64,000 bases of DNA. It comes from JAEUIG01 sp046349775 (GTDB taxonomy: Bacteria; Planctomycetota; Planctomycetia; Planctomycetales; Planctomycetaceae). The notes beneath the pieces are model-generated. The model saw only the letters and a program-made list of their open reading frames with translations. It was not told where the DNA came from and ran no database searches. A program made the position numbers and the translations under genes. Position 1 is the stretch's first letter; every line of letters starts with the position of its first letter. The stretch covers positions 7,908-71,907 of the forward strand of contig JAXMBS010000026.1 of the NCBI GenBank assembly GCA_046349775.1, in the 5' to 3' direction. Below, in pieces: positions 32,000 to 41,761 of this stretch.

Positions 32000-33170
32000 C
32001 GGGCGGCGAGTCGGTGGCGACGAGCACCGATTCCAGGTATGTCCGCTCAACCCCGGCGAGCGCTGGCCTTCAGCTCTGCGAATCGCCGTCGAGCTGCGGA
32101 TTGCGACGCGGCCTCCGGCTTGCGCACCGCGCGAAATCAGCACGTTCTTCGGCATGTGCTCCATGTCAATGAACTCGATCACCTGCGTGCGGCGCCGGCG
32201 GCCTCCAGCGCCGCCGCTCGCGGCGACGCGTCGGTCACAATCGCCGCAGGCGCTCCTTTAGAATCCCGTGCTCCAGCAGTGACGGCGGAGCCGTCGCTGT
32301 ACTGCTGCAATCTCGTGCTGGCAGCACGGAACGGCGAAGATCACTTTCGCGTTCAGCCGACGGCCCGCGGCAGCCTCATCGTCCGTTGCCGTGTCGCACG
32401 CATGCGGCGAGACCGCCAGGTCGACGGACCTATCGCCTCGTGCGGCAATCTCGACGCGGAACTCCAGGCCCGGCAACTCCAGCCGTGCGGCCAACTCCGT
32501 GCACGTGCGGATTACCTCCGGCTGCCGGTCCAGTCCGACGATCGAACTTCGCGGCCATGCACGTTCGTCAGCAAGTGGTGCAGCGCAAATGTCAGGCCGC
32601 TCTTGCCGCAGCCGAAATCGACGACCGAAATTGCCCCGCCGACCGGCAACTCGTCGTCGAGAATGCTCCTCGACGAACTCGAGATACCGGTTGATCTGCC
32701 GAAACTTGTCGCGGGCCGGCGCGCCGGACCTGACCAGCCGCCGTCGTCACGCCGATCGCTTCGAGGAATGGACACGGCGTTCCTTCCGGGATCAGGTACT
32801 GCTTGCTGCGGTCGTGGGCCTGCGGTTCGGCCGACCGCGTGGCCGGCTTCTGTTTCCACTGCCACTCGCCGCGGCTTTGTCGGCACGAAGCCCGCGTAAT
32901 CGGCGGTCGCCGTCCGGATGTGGGCATCGCCGACTTCGCAATCCACTGCGGCAATCGTTCGAGCGTCTCGTCCGCCGTGAGGTTTTCGTGTGTCTCACGG
33001 CGGTCGAACCGCGATGTCCATTGCAGCCGCAGCCCGCTGCGGAGTTCGATCGGCCGGATGCGGATCGAGCGGGGTTCGTGATCGCTCACCCGTCTCGGCC
33101 GGCTGACCACGAGCGACGCGAACTGCCCGGAGCGAAGCGCGTCCGCAATGATGGCGAGAAAATCGTTCAT
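31990..33170 (-). CDS. SAM-dependent methyltransferase (METTL25-like class), frameshifted
   Basis: Start MNDFLAIIADALRSG. A first domain (ASLVVSRPRR, IELRSGLRLQWTSRFD, RRETHENL) leads to the conserved KQYLIPEGTPCPFLEAIGV, then the SAM-binding motif I in AISVVDFGCGKSGLTFALHH, followed by GLEFRV and DLAVSLHACDTATDEAL-type text read across frames, AVPCCQHEIAA and FIDMEHMPKNVLI. The CCQHE-containing motif is characteristic of a widespread methyltransferase group acting on RNA or protein; the substrate is unknown. At least five frame changes. The 3' end is not well defined and approaches the PEP-CTERM remnant end on the other strand. Confidence 0.65.
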
Positions 33171-33257
33171 GTCCTCACAACGTCGCCGAAATGACGGACG
33201 GGTTGCAATTCGAGGTTCATCGTCCCAGCATAGCACGTACTGGCATCTCGCAGTCTG

Positions 33258-33395
33258 GACTCAGGTCCGAAGGACCGATACGCCGTAGCCGGCGGCGTAA
33301 GCCGCCGGGTAAACGCAAGCCAAACACAAAGCCCCAACGGGGCGGCACACGCACCGTTCGGTGTCGCCCCGTAGGGGATTATCGCGGCTGAATGG
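33258..33395. repeat. Two adjacent palindromic repeats (GCCGGCGGC and GCCCCAACGGGGC types)
   Basis: GTAGCCGGCGGCGTAAGCCG is self-complementary around GGCGGC...GCCGCC. It is followed by AGCCCCAACGGGGCGGCAC facing GTGTCGCCCCGTAGGGGATT with a short loop. Both fill the gap between the methyltransferase start and the coiled-coil gene. Structured RNA or nucleoid-protein sites are possible roles. Confidence 0.65.
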
Positions 33396-33439
33396 AACCG
33401 GATCGGGACCGTTGACGCAACAAGAAGCAGGACTGCCAC

Positions 33440-33616
33440 ATGGACCTGAACAAGAAACAGAAAAAGCAGATCGACACCGCGCGCAAGCGGATCACTGCGC
33501 TCAAGCAGCAGCTTGCGGGCGCGCGCAAACAGCCCGACAACCCGGCCGACATCCCGCGACTGGAAGCCGAGATCGCCAAGCTCGAAGCCGAGATCAAGAC
33601 GATCCAGAATGGCTGA
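33440..33616 (+). CDS. Small coiled-coil protein
   Basis: 58 residues, too short for most gene callers. The sequence is a single amphipathic charged helix with Leu/Ala spacing (KQIDTARKRITALKQQLAGA, IPRLEAEIAKLEAEIKTIQ), typical of a coiled coil. Its last codons overlap the start of the next gene by eight bases (ATGGCTGA), so the two are translationally coupled. Function unknown; it may assist or dimerise with the next product. Confidence 0.6.
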   Translation: MDLNKKQKKQIDTARKRITALKQQLAGARKQPDNPADIPRLEAEIAKLEAEIKTIQNG

Positions 33617-34070
33617 GCCGCCGCCGACCATCATCGTGGTCCATCCGAAGGAAAAACGCAGCAAGTGCTCGGTGGAGCCGCTGCGCGGACTCGACGCGTT
33701 CCGGTTCTGGATGTTTCCGCACCGCGGACCGGAATCGCTCGACGGGTACGTGCGGGTGGGTCTGGGCGGTCCACCGCTCTCGGCGGACCAGCATGCCGTC
33801 GGCCTGCTGTTCCTCGATGGCACCTGGCGGCTGGCCGAGCGAATGGAGGCCGAGTTCGCCGAATTGCCGGTCTACAGTCTGGGACCGTGGCAGACGGCAT
33901 ATCCGCGGACGTCAAAGCTGTTTGCCGACCCGGCAGCCGGCCTGGCGACGATCGAGGCAATCTTTGCCGCCTGCGTGCAAACGGGGCGCCCGACCGAGGG
34001 CCTCCTCGACCGCTACCGCTGGCGGGAGGAGTTTCTCGCGAAGAATGCGCACTGGGTTCAAGGTTCATAG
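33609..34070 (+). CDS. Tsr3/DTW-superfamily (DUF367-like) protein
   Basis: 153 residues, intact. N-terminal IIVVHPKEKRSKCSVEPLRG resembles the DPKxCxGxKL start of Tsr3; the centre has LFLDGTWRLAERM, the DGTW motif of DTW/Tsr3 proteins, then AYPRTSKLFADP, GLATIEAIFAACVQTG and the Tsr3-like end LLDRYRWREEFLAKN. Members of this SPOUT-type superfamily transfer the aminocarboxypropyl group of SAM to RNA (18S rRNA in Tsr3; acp3U in tRNA by DTW proteins). The substrate here is inferred to be RNA. Overlaps the small coiled-coil gene. Confidence 0.65.
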   Translation: MAEPPPTIIVVHPKEKRSKCSVEPLRGLDAFRFWMFPHRGPESLDGYVRVGLGGPPLSADQHAVGLLFLDGTWRLAERMEAEFAELPVYSLGPWQTAYPRTSKLFADPAAGLATIEAIFAACVQTGRPTEGLLDRYRWREEFLAKNAHWVQGS

Positions 34071-34130
34071 TTCATTGTCCATTGTGCTGCGACTTGCAGG
34101 GCATCGGACCATTGACAATTGACCAATGAC
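34058..34130. repeat. Heptamer repeat pair, CATTGTC/CATTGAC type
   Basis: TTCATAGTTCATTGTCCATT faces CCATTGACAATTGACCAATG after a 20-base spacer. It begins inside the last codons of the Tsr3-like gene. Confidence 0.7.
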
Positions 34131-34146
34131 GATCGCCAAACCGCCA

Positions 34147-34176
34147 TTGACGGCAGGTTTTGCCGGACCGTATAGT
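34147..34176 (+). promoter_or_regulatory. Sigma-70-type promoter of the PPIase gene
   Basis: TTGACG at 34147-34152, an 18-base spacer, and TATAGT at 34171-34176, leaving a leader of about 150 bases before the PPIase start. Confidence 0.6.
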
Positions 34177-34334
34177 CCCGCCCCCTTGCGAACAGGGTCA
34201 GGACGACCTGCCGTTGCAGCCCGGGCGATGGATGCCCGCGGAGAGTCCCTGTTCGATCTGGCCGCATATCCGGCGGTGATTCCACGCATTGCGTGAACCG
34301 CCCGGCCGACAGTCCCCGAACGGAGCCCGCACCC

Positions 34335-35463
34335 ATGAGTGAACGGACGCACTCAGCCCCCTCCTCCCCTGCGCCGCGCACGCGCAAGCTCATCCCGGTC
34401 GTCGTCGGCACCACCGGCGCCCTGGTCCTGGCAGTCGTGGGACTGCAGTTTCTCAGGCCATCGCCGGCCGCGTCGCAGACCCGCCCCGCCGCCAAGCAGC
34501 CGGCCGCCACGGCGACAGTCGAGTCGACCGCCGCCGCCGAACCCGCCCAGCATCGCGAAGTGCTGGCCCGCGTCAACAACCAGAACATCACCTGGGATGC
34601 GGTCGCCCGCGAGTGCATGGAGCGCCACGCCAAAGACGTCCTGGAGAACATCATCAACCGGCAGTTGATCTACCAGGCCTGCCGGCAGCGCGGCATTGAG
34701 GTCACCGACGACGAAATCAAGCGGGAAGTGCTTGAGACGTCGAAGAAATTCAACGTCCCCCCCGAGACCTGGTATCAACTGCTCGCGACCGAACGCGGGC
34801 TCAATCCCACGCAGTATCACCGCGACGTGATCTGGCCGATGCTCGCGCTGAAGAAACTGGCGGGCACCGACGTGACGATTACGGAAGAAGAAATGCAGCG
34901 GGCCTTCGTCCGCGACTACGGTCCCCGCGTCGAAGCGCGGATGATCGTTGTTGACGGCAACGTACGACAGGCGATGGAAGTCTGGAATCGCGCCAAGGCC
35001 AAACCCGACGACTTCGCCCGGCTGGCCAGCGAAGTCTCAGCCGATCCCAACAGCCGCGCCCTCGGTGGACAGGTTCCGCCCATCCGCAGGAACGCAGCGC
35101 TCCCCGACACGCCGCAGGCCAAGCTGGAGCAGGAGGCCTTCGCTCTTCAGCCCGGCGAAATCTCGACGCTGATCCAGTTCGACGAAAACAAGCACATCAT
35201 CCTCCGCTGCGAACAGTTGACCAAACCGGTCGTCACGGACATCGAACTGGTCCGCGGGGACCTGACGGAACAGCTCAAGGAACGAAAAGATCAGGAAGCC
35301 GTGGGAAAGGTCTTCGCCGATATCAAGGCGCGGGCCAGGCACAACTACCTGACTGGCGAGTCGACCACCGGCGCTGACCGGCAGCGTGCAACAGACCAGC
35401 GCCCATCCAGACTCCGGCAGCAGTGCGCTTCCAGCCGCTGCGTCCGTTCGAACCGGCCAGTAA
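34335..35463 (+). CDS. Parvulin-type peptidyl-prolyl isomerase (SurA/PrsA-like), frameshifted at 3' end
   Basis: About 375 residues. Cytoplasmic N terminus, one membrane helix (LIPVVVGTTGALVLAVVGL), a Pro/Ala/Thr linker, a SurA-like chaperone region (VLARVNNQNITWDAVARECM, NIINRQLIYQACRQRGIEVT) and a parvulin domain (LASEVSADPNSRALGGQVPP, EAFALQPGEISTLIQFDENK, HIILRCEQL). The protein would assist folding of exported proteins in the periplasm. A frame change near 35390 hides the end VQQTSAHPDSGSSAL with stop at 35461-35463. Start MSERTHS was chosen because it fits just before the membrane helix. Confidence 0.8.
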
Positions 35464-35589
35464 TCGCAGATCGGTGGAGCAGCGCGCGTTGCCGCACGGG
35501 CCTTTCGACCGGGGTCAGTCGAGAGGCCCGCTCGTGCAGAGCGCATCTTGCCGATTCGCGGTGTCTCTGTCCCGCTTCATTTCCGCTCG

Positions 35590-37185
35590 TCACGGCCGCG
35601 ACTTCGCCAGCTCGCGCACCTCATCCGCGGTCAGCGCCGCGTGATACAGCCGCACGTCGCCGCAGCTTCCGTTGAAGTGATCGTGCGGTCGAATCCGATC
35701 GTCAGCGGACGCTGGCTCGTCAGGTCATGCGCCTTCGGATCGAACTCCGTACTTGTCGCAGCGGCCTCGCCGTTCACATACAGCGAGGTTGTCGCACCTC
35801 TCGCACGGCCGCCACATGCTGCCAGCCGGCCGCCAGCGGACGATCGTACGTCACCTGCCTGCCGATCTGGATCGAGTGCACATGCCCGCTGGGCAGCACC
35901 CCGGCAACAGCCGCCCCTGAAGATCGCCATGCTCCACGCGGCGATACTTCACATCCGGCGTGTGATCGAGCCGGGCAAATCGTGTCCGCACGCCTCGCCG
36001 CCTTCGTACCGGTACACTTCCGCCAGCGGCAGCGGTGCCGCCCATACATTTTGCCGTTGTAGACCATCAGCGGCATGCTCTCGAGTTCCATCCCCATCCG
36101 CCCGGCGAACTGCCACTGGTCGTTCGGCCCGAGCGGAACACATGCGCATACGGCCATTCGCTGACATACAGGCTCCCCTCGTGGATCGCGAAGCCGTACG
36201 TCGTCGCCTCGGGCAACACTCCAGATGTTGCCGCCTCGCTACGTTAGACGGTAGATCGCCCCCTCGTCATACCCCGTCGCGTACAGGTCGCCGTTGAACA
36301 CCGTCATCGACTCGACGCACGCTCCCCGGCGTCTCCAGCGAAGTCCAGTTCGTCCCCCTTCGTAGCGGAAGAACCCGGCCGGCGCATACAGCGACCCGGC
36401 GTACAGCTTCCCCTGTAGACGATCAGAGCATTGACCGCTTCGGTGTTCGGCAGTTCGCCGCACGGTTCCCACTTCCCGTCGGCGACGTACTTGAAGATCT
36501 TGCCGCCGTTGTTCGGATTCTCTGACTCCGCCAGCGCCGACCCCTTCAGCCGGTACTTGCACGACGCGACGTACAACTCGCCGTTGTAGACCCCCATCGC
36601 CGACACCGAGTTGGCCTTGTCGACCGTGCCGCAGTCATGCCAATCGTGACCGTCGAACCGGTACACATGTCCGGCCGCATCCGGCTCCGACACGCACGTG
36701 CTCGCGAACAACTGCCCGTCGTGCACCGTCAGCGACCAGATCAGCACAGCTTTTCCCAGCCGACCATGATCGGTCCACTCCGCCTCGCTCTGCCCGTTGT
36801 CGATCCCAAACTGCAACTGTCGCTGCATCGCCTGGCTCGACGTCACCCCGGCGACATTCACGAGACTTAAATGAAACCCGCGCCGCGTCGCCGGATCGTA
36901 CTGGCTGATGATGTCCCCCGGGACGTCGTCCAGAATCTCATCCGTATGCAGCCACGCGCTGACCGAAAAGTCGAGCGTCCCCAGCGGCGGCAACTTTTCC
37001 GCCGGCACGATTACCTGTGACGACCGGCCATCAAAAGTCGCCGCCCCGTCTTCAAACTTGGTCTCGCGGGCGTCAACATCCGGCATGTTCTTCGTCAGGT
37101 CCCAACGCGCGACCGGTTCGACGGCCTGCGAAGTTCCTGCCAGACCGACAACGAACACGAGCCCAACAAGCGTCCTGTGCATCAT
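35590..37185 (-). CDS. Secreted LamG/concanavalin-like domain protein, frameshifted
   Basis: Signal peptide (LVGLVFVVGLAGTSQA), then an N-terminal LamG half (VARWDLTKNMPDVDARETKF, VIVPAEKLPPLGTLDFSVSA, WLHTDEI). A central series of beta-propeller-like units each contains xxxYNGxLY and VYRFDGxxW (GVYNGELYVASCKYR, VFNGDLYATGYDEGAIYRL, VYNGKMYG). The C-terminal LamG half has WQHVAAVREG, LSLYVNGE and DVRLYHAALTADEVRELAKS. It is most likely a secreted carbohydrate- or surface-binding protein. At least five frame changes. The propeller inserted between two lectin halves is an unusual layout. Confidence 0.65.
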
Positions 37186-37247
37186 CACCCTGCGTTCAAC
37201 TTGTAGTTCAGAAGGGTGGGCTGTGCCCACCACCCTTGCCTGAAAGG

Positions 37248-37321
37248 CATTAGCGCCTATCTGCGTTCATTAGCGGTTCCTTCTTCTTCCGTTTCTTCCG
37301 TGTATTCCGTGGTTCCTCTCT
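37248..37321. repeat. GGAA-rich heptamer-like repeat at the MOSC 3' end
   Basis: On the minus strand, AGGAACCACGGAATACACGG and related GGAAGAAACGG units supply the last 20 or so codons of the MOSC gene. Confidence 0.55.
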
Positions 37322-37823
37322 TCAGACAAACCTCATCTCCCACGCGAATCGTCCCTGCGGAGATCACGCGCGCCGTGATCCCGCCGTGACCACGCGTCGC
37401 ATTGTAGCCCCCCGGTCCCAGATTCTCTTCCATCCGCGAACACGGCACACACGGCCCGGTGCCTTCAAGGATGGCGTCTCCAATCTGAAACTGCGCCGTC
37501 TTCAGCGCCAGCAGATTAATCCCCGACACCACGACATTCCGGCGCATCAACTCCGGCGGCGCCGCCTCCCGCCCGCACAGCGCCGCAATCACCGGCAGAT
37601 GCTCCGCCTGAATCAGCGTGACCTGCCGCGCCGACTCCCGTCCCGACTTCGCATGATGATCACCGGCGAGTCCCGTCCCCACTCCGGCCTCAACATCAAC
37701 GACCGACGCCATCGCAGCGCGCGGCACATCCGCCACGCCAATCCACTCGACACGCCCAACCTGCGGCAGCGATGCGAGCAACTCTTGCAGCACAACCAGT
37801 TCCCGAACATGAACAGGACGCAA
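37255..37823 (-). CDS. MOSC-domain protein
   Basis: 188 residues. MOSC domains bind molybdenum cofactor sulfur chemistry and act as sulfur carriers. The domain shows VEWIGVADVPRAAMASVVDV, GDHHAKSGRESARQVTLIQ, MRRNVVVSGINLLALKTA, FQIGDAILEGTGPCVPCSRM (the conserved Cys region) and GHGGITARVISAGTIRVGDE. The core ends there; the tail LKRGTTEYTEETEEEGTANE is encoded by the GGAA-rich repeat and is probably not part of the ancestral protein. Confidence 0.8.
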
Positions 37824-37863
37824 CAGTGGCCAACGACGACAACTGGATTTGCTCTCGCTTTCA

Positions 37864-37954
37864 TAAGGAAAGCAGGAAGCCAGGAATGCAGGAGAAAAGA
37901 CTGAAAAAGGGGTCGTTTCCTGCTCTCCTGACTTCCTGCATTCCTGATCTTTCC
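37864..37954. repeat. Heptamer repeat pair, GGAATGCAGGAG type
   Basis: AAGGAAAGCAGGAAGCCAGG and further units face TTTCCTGCTCTCCTGACTTC, a near-complete inverse with an 18-base spacer, lying between the MOSC and HEAT-like genes. Confidence 0.7.
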
Positions 37955-38035
37955 ACTGCTCTCACGAAGTTGTTGGACTGTGGAAGGGAATGGTATCTCG
38001 CCCTCCGTTGGCTCTGTTCTCTCCTGTTTTTTCCA

Positions 38036-39088
38036 TTAATGACTACCCAGCACCAGCGACAGCTCCCGCGCCGCCACACTCAGTTCTTTGTCCTTCGTCG
38101 CGTCCGCCACTTGCTCCAGCAGCTTCGACTGCTTCGCACGCTGCTCCGCGCTCAGCTCCGGTGCCAGCAGTTCCACCGCCCGCACGCTGTTCTTCAGCAC
38201 CAGCCCGCTCGAAGTAGTCCTGCCCCTTCGCCCTCATTCCCCACGCTGCCCGGATCGATCGGCTGCGCGATGGCGTCCGCGAACACATCGTCGAACACCC
38301 CCAGTCCCGCCGCTGACTTGTGTCGCGCCCAGTCCAATCGCCGCATTCGCCCGCGTCATCAGGTCGGGATCTTGCAGCAGCACCTCCAGCCGATGTTGTG
38401 CGTCCGGCGATTCCAGCAGTCCCAGAATAAACGCCGCCTGGTGCCGGTCGAGCGTCTGTTCGCTCTGTGAAATCGCGACAATCGGCTCGACCAGCGACGC
38501 TGCCGACAGCGGGTGTCCTTCCTCGAACGCCCGTCCGGCGATCATCGCCAGCCTGTTCAAACCGTGCTTGCAGCAGTTCATCGTCCTCGGCGTTGATCGC
38601 GTCGATCAGCACCGGAAACACCTTGTCCGGTGCGTCGAGCCGCCCCAGCGTGCGCGCCAGAAACTCCAGTTGTGCCTTCGTCTGTTCGTCGCGGCGTGAC
38701 GGCCCGCGTCTCCGTGAACAGTTCCGTCAAGCGCCGCGACAATGTCCGGGTTCTCCGCCAGCTTCTGCCCGTTCGCCGCCAGCCGCGAGTCGGTGTTCAG
38801 CATCTCCGCCAGGCTCAGCGCGCCGCGCCAGCGGACGTGCGGATTCTGACTGCGGACGTTGTCCACCTGCTGCCGCCAGTCTACTTCACCCGTCGCCAGC
38901 CGCCCGAACAGAAAATAGATGCCGATCACGCCCCCCACGATCAGCGCCGGAATCACGAACAACTGAATGATGAACCGCGCCGACGGCGGCTCCACCGGCG
39001 GCAGCACCTCCGGCAAATCCGGGCTGGCCTCGCCGCGCTTCGGCTCGGCATCAAAGGGCTCAAACGCACTGGACGAATCGTCGCGCAT
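38036..39088 (-). CDS. HEAT-repeat-like membrane protein, frameshifted
   Basis: Start MRDDSSSAFEPFD. A cytoplasmic N-terminal tail is followed by a membrane helix (FIIQLFVIPALIVGGVIGIYF), then alpha-helical pairs: NPHVRWRGALSLAEML, FLARTLGRLDAPDKVFPVL, SQSEQTLDRHQAAFILGLLE, MTRANAAIGLGATQ and LLEQVADATKDKELSVAARE. Alternating Ala/Leu helices with RANAAIGLG match HEAT-type scaffold repeats. Frame changes occur near 38740, 38560, 38320 and 38220. End ARELSLVLGSH with stop at 38036-38038. Probably a protein-interaction scaffold. Confidence 0.6.
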
Positions 39089-39272
39089 CGGGATCGCAAA
39101 TCGTTGAAAAATCGCCGAAAACGCCGCGAGAGAGCGGCTGTCAACAAGCATCGTAGGAGAGCGAGAATGCGAAGGGAAGCACCCGTTCGCGGCACGCGAT
39201 TTCGGGCAGTGGTACAGTTTGAAAAAAAATTTTGCTGGCGAGTCAGGTAGAGCGTCTTTCGACCACCTACTC

Positions 39273-39599
39273 CTACCGACACATCCAAATTCTGTCGATC
39301 TCCCAGCCCGTTCGGGAGCGGACGAATTCAATGTGAATGTGCCCCAGTTCACTCGCGTGCCCCCCGAGTGTGAATGCCTTCGAGTCGTCGGGGAAGTTAC
39401 GTCCGGCATAGAGACGGGGTAGTGGGGTATCTGCATTACGCTGTCTGAGGTTCTCCAGCACCCAGCTCGGTGGCAAGTCGCGACGAGAGGCCAGAGCGAG
39501 CTGCCCTCCCAGTCCTCGCGATCGAGCCGCCTTCGCCAGGAAGCGGACCGCGACAGACAAATGAGAGAAGATTCGGCTGCTTTTGGCCCTACTCGGCAT
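39273..39599 (-). CDS. Hypothetical protein
   Basis: 108 residues, starting ATG behind GAAGGTGA. The C-terminal part (WVLENLRQRNADTPLPRLYA, GGHASELGHIHIEFV, GWEIDRIWMC) looks like a small alpha/beta domain. No match to a named family. Upstream lies a GTGGTAGAATGC box also found before the hypothetical gene at 58457, so both may share a promoter type. Confidence 0.45.
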   Translation of the reverse strand: MPSRAKSSRIFSHLSVAVRFLAKAARSRGLGGQLALASRRDLPPSWVLENLRQRNADTPLPRLYAGRNFPDDSKAFTLGGHASELGHIHIEFVRSRTGWEIDRIWMCR

Positions 39600-39606
39600 T
39601 GTTTCA

Positions 39607-39642
39607 CCTTCGGCATTCTACCACGGGCGACGAAAACCCCGC
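39607..39642 (-). promoter_or_regulatory. GGTAGAATGC promoter-like box
   Basis: On the minus strand GGGGTTTTCGTCG, then GTGGTAGAATGCCG directly upstream of the start at 39599. It matches the sequence before the gene at 58457 in a stretch of about 30 bases. Confidence 0.45.
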
Positions 39643-39686
39643 CGGTCTGGCCGAGCGCGAAGCGATTGCCGCTGTATGATCCGGGC

Positions 39687-40340
39687 ATGGCCGAACAGCC
39701 CTCAATCAAGCAACGGTTCGTCAGACTCGCCGTGATGGTGGAGACGTCGGTCGTGGTGCTGCTGCCGGTCTGGTATGTTCTAAGTTCGCCGCTCAGTGTA
39801 TCCGCCGGGCGTGATCGTTCGTTGACATTCACTGTCGAGGCAAGCGTGCCGATAGGACGAGCCATTCCACTGAAGTATCGACACGATTATATCGAGGATG
39901 CCGTTTTGGTGTTCTCGTGCGGGGAGTGTTCGGTCTTCCTGATTCAGGATGCCAAGGTTGAGTCGCCGACTTACGTGGAACTGGTATTTCAAAGAGCAAA
40001 ATGTGTCCGCAGTGCCAGAACTGATTGCACGCCCGCGATTGGAATTTATCCCGATCAAGTTGGGTCTAGCTTCATCGTTGAACTCACCGAATCACAATGG
40101 CCCATTGAGGCACATAAGGCGTATGTCTATGCAACCTCGCCATTGAAGCCAAGTGGACGTCATTTTGTAGTCAGCAATCATGACGTCTTTCACGAAATTC
40201 TGGCCGAGTCATTTTCTGAGGGCATCATAGGTCCCGGAGACTCCCGCTATGGCTTCGTAACGCAATTGTTCAACATTCAGAAGCATCGCGCCAGCCAACA
40301 GCACAAGGCACCCTGCACAACCCTTCGACCCCCAGATCGC
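39687..40340 (+). CDS. Hypothetical membrane-anchored protein, end uncertain
   Basis: About 215 residues from MAEQPSIKQRF. One N-terminal helix (LAVMVETSVVVLLPVWYVL), then a beta-rich domain with three Cys (VLVFSCGECSVFLI, RAKCVRSARTDC). A distinct lower-GC codon usage compared with neighbours is visible. The frame has no stop before the Tat gene at 40344, so either a stop was lost by an indel or the true end is somewhere before. Function unknown. Confidence 0.4.
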
Positions 40341-40343
40341 CGC

Positions 40344-41683
40344 ATGCCCGCCGCCCCCTGCTCCCGCCGTCGCTTCCTCTCCGCCTCCGCCCTCCTCTCC
40401 GCGGCCGCCAGCCTCTGGCCGCGGCTCGACATTCGCACAACTCCCGGACGTCGCCAAACCCGCGCCCACCGACGGTGACGAACGCCACGAACCCAACTGG
40501 GACGAGCGCCTCACCTGACCGTCGGCCTCCAGGACGCCGACATCGTCGGCGACGGCGATAAAGCCCTGCAGGCGGCCATCGACTACGTCGCCCGCCTCGG
40601 CGGCGCGCGATCAAGATCCTCCCCGGCACCTACACGCTGCGGAATTCGATCTACCTGCCGTCGAAAATCCGCCTGCTCGGCAGCGGGCCGGAGACGATCA
40701 TCACCAAGGCCCGTCCGAAACCATCGAGTTCGCCGACGACTCCGACTGGTACGACCAGGAAATCACCCTCAAGAGCGCCGGCAACCTCCGCGTCGGCGAC
40801 GGCGTCACCCTGCGGGCGAAAGATACCAACCGCAGCGGCGAGCTGGTCATCAAGCCGCACGATCATCGCCCGCTCCGGCAACCGCTTCAAAATCAACGAC
40901 GGCCTCCGCCAGAACCTGTGGGTCGAAGGCGCGCCGACCTGCACCTCCGTCTTTCCGCTGTTCACCAGCGAATACACGTCCGACGTCGTCATCGAGAATC
41001 TCGCCCTCGACGGCAACCGCGCCAACAACGCCCATCTCGACGGCAACTACGGCGGTGGCATCTTCCTCCAGGACTGCAACCGCTACACGTTCAGAAACGT
41101 CGAAGCCCGCAACAACCACGGCGACGGCTTCTCGTTCCAGATCTGCCACGACGTCCGCGTCGAGAACTGCTGGTCGCACGACAACGCCGACCTCGGCGTC
41201 CATCCCGGCTCCGGCTCACAGCGTCCGCTGATTACCGGCTGCAAGCTGGAACGCAACGGCATCGGCCTGTTCTGGTGCTGGGGCGTGAAGTACGGCCTCG
41301 CCGAAGACAACCAGATCCGCGACAACCGCGACTACGGCATCTCGATCGGCCACAACGACACCGACAACGTGATGCGCCGCAACGAAATCGTCGGCAGCGG
41401 CAAGGTCGGCCTCCTGTTCCGCGACGACGGCCGCGGCCTCGACTTCTGGGCCAACCGCAACACATTCGAGCACAACAAGATCATCGACACCGGCGACGAC
41501 AACGGCGTGGCGATCGACATCCAGGGCCAGACCAAGGACCTCAAGATCGCCAACAATGAGCTTCGCGAAACCCGCCAGCCCATGAACCGCACCGCCATCC
41601 GCATCGGCTCGTCCGCCCAGCGCATCGACCTCGCGGACAACACCATCGAGGGGTTTGCGCACTCGGTGGTGCGGCAGGGATGA
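40344..41683 (+). CDS. Tat-exported right-handed beta-helix (pectate-lyase-fold) protein, frameshifted
   Basis: The N terminus (RRRFLSASALLSAAAS) is a twin-arginine signal. After several frame changes comes the beta-helix: ALQAAIDYVARLGGGA, YTLRNSIYLPSKIRLLGSG, SDVVIENLALDGNRANNAH, NYGGGIFLQDCNRYTFRNVE, DGFSFQICHDVRVENCWSHD, GISIGHNDTDNVMRRNEIVG, VAIDIQGQTKDLKIANNEL. This ladder of N- and G-rich coils is typical of polysaccharide lyases, hydrolases or epimerases with this fold; the catalytic class cannot be told. Export as a folded protein is indicated by the Tat signal. Confidence 0.75.
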
Positions 41684-41761
41684 GAGCAGGGTCAAGGGCA
41701 AATAAAATGCCGCGACCGATTCCTTTGCCCCTTGACCCTCAACCCTTAGCCCTCCGCCCTT
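41684..41761. repeat. Heptamer repeat pair between convergent genes (GGGTCAA type)
   Basis: GAGCAGGGTCAAGGGCAAAT faces TTTGCCCCTTGACCCTCAAC and CTTAGCCCTCCGCCCTTT, filling the whole gap between the beta-helix stop and the serine acetyltransferase stop. Confidence 0.7.

Noticed and set aside
33331..33395. Structured region considered as a tRNA or riboswitch
   Set aside because: No TPsiC-like GTTCRA motif or cloverleaf arms; the two arms are plain inverse copies.
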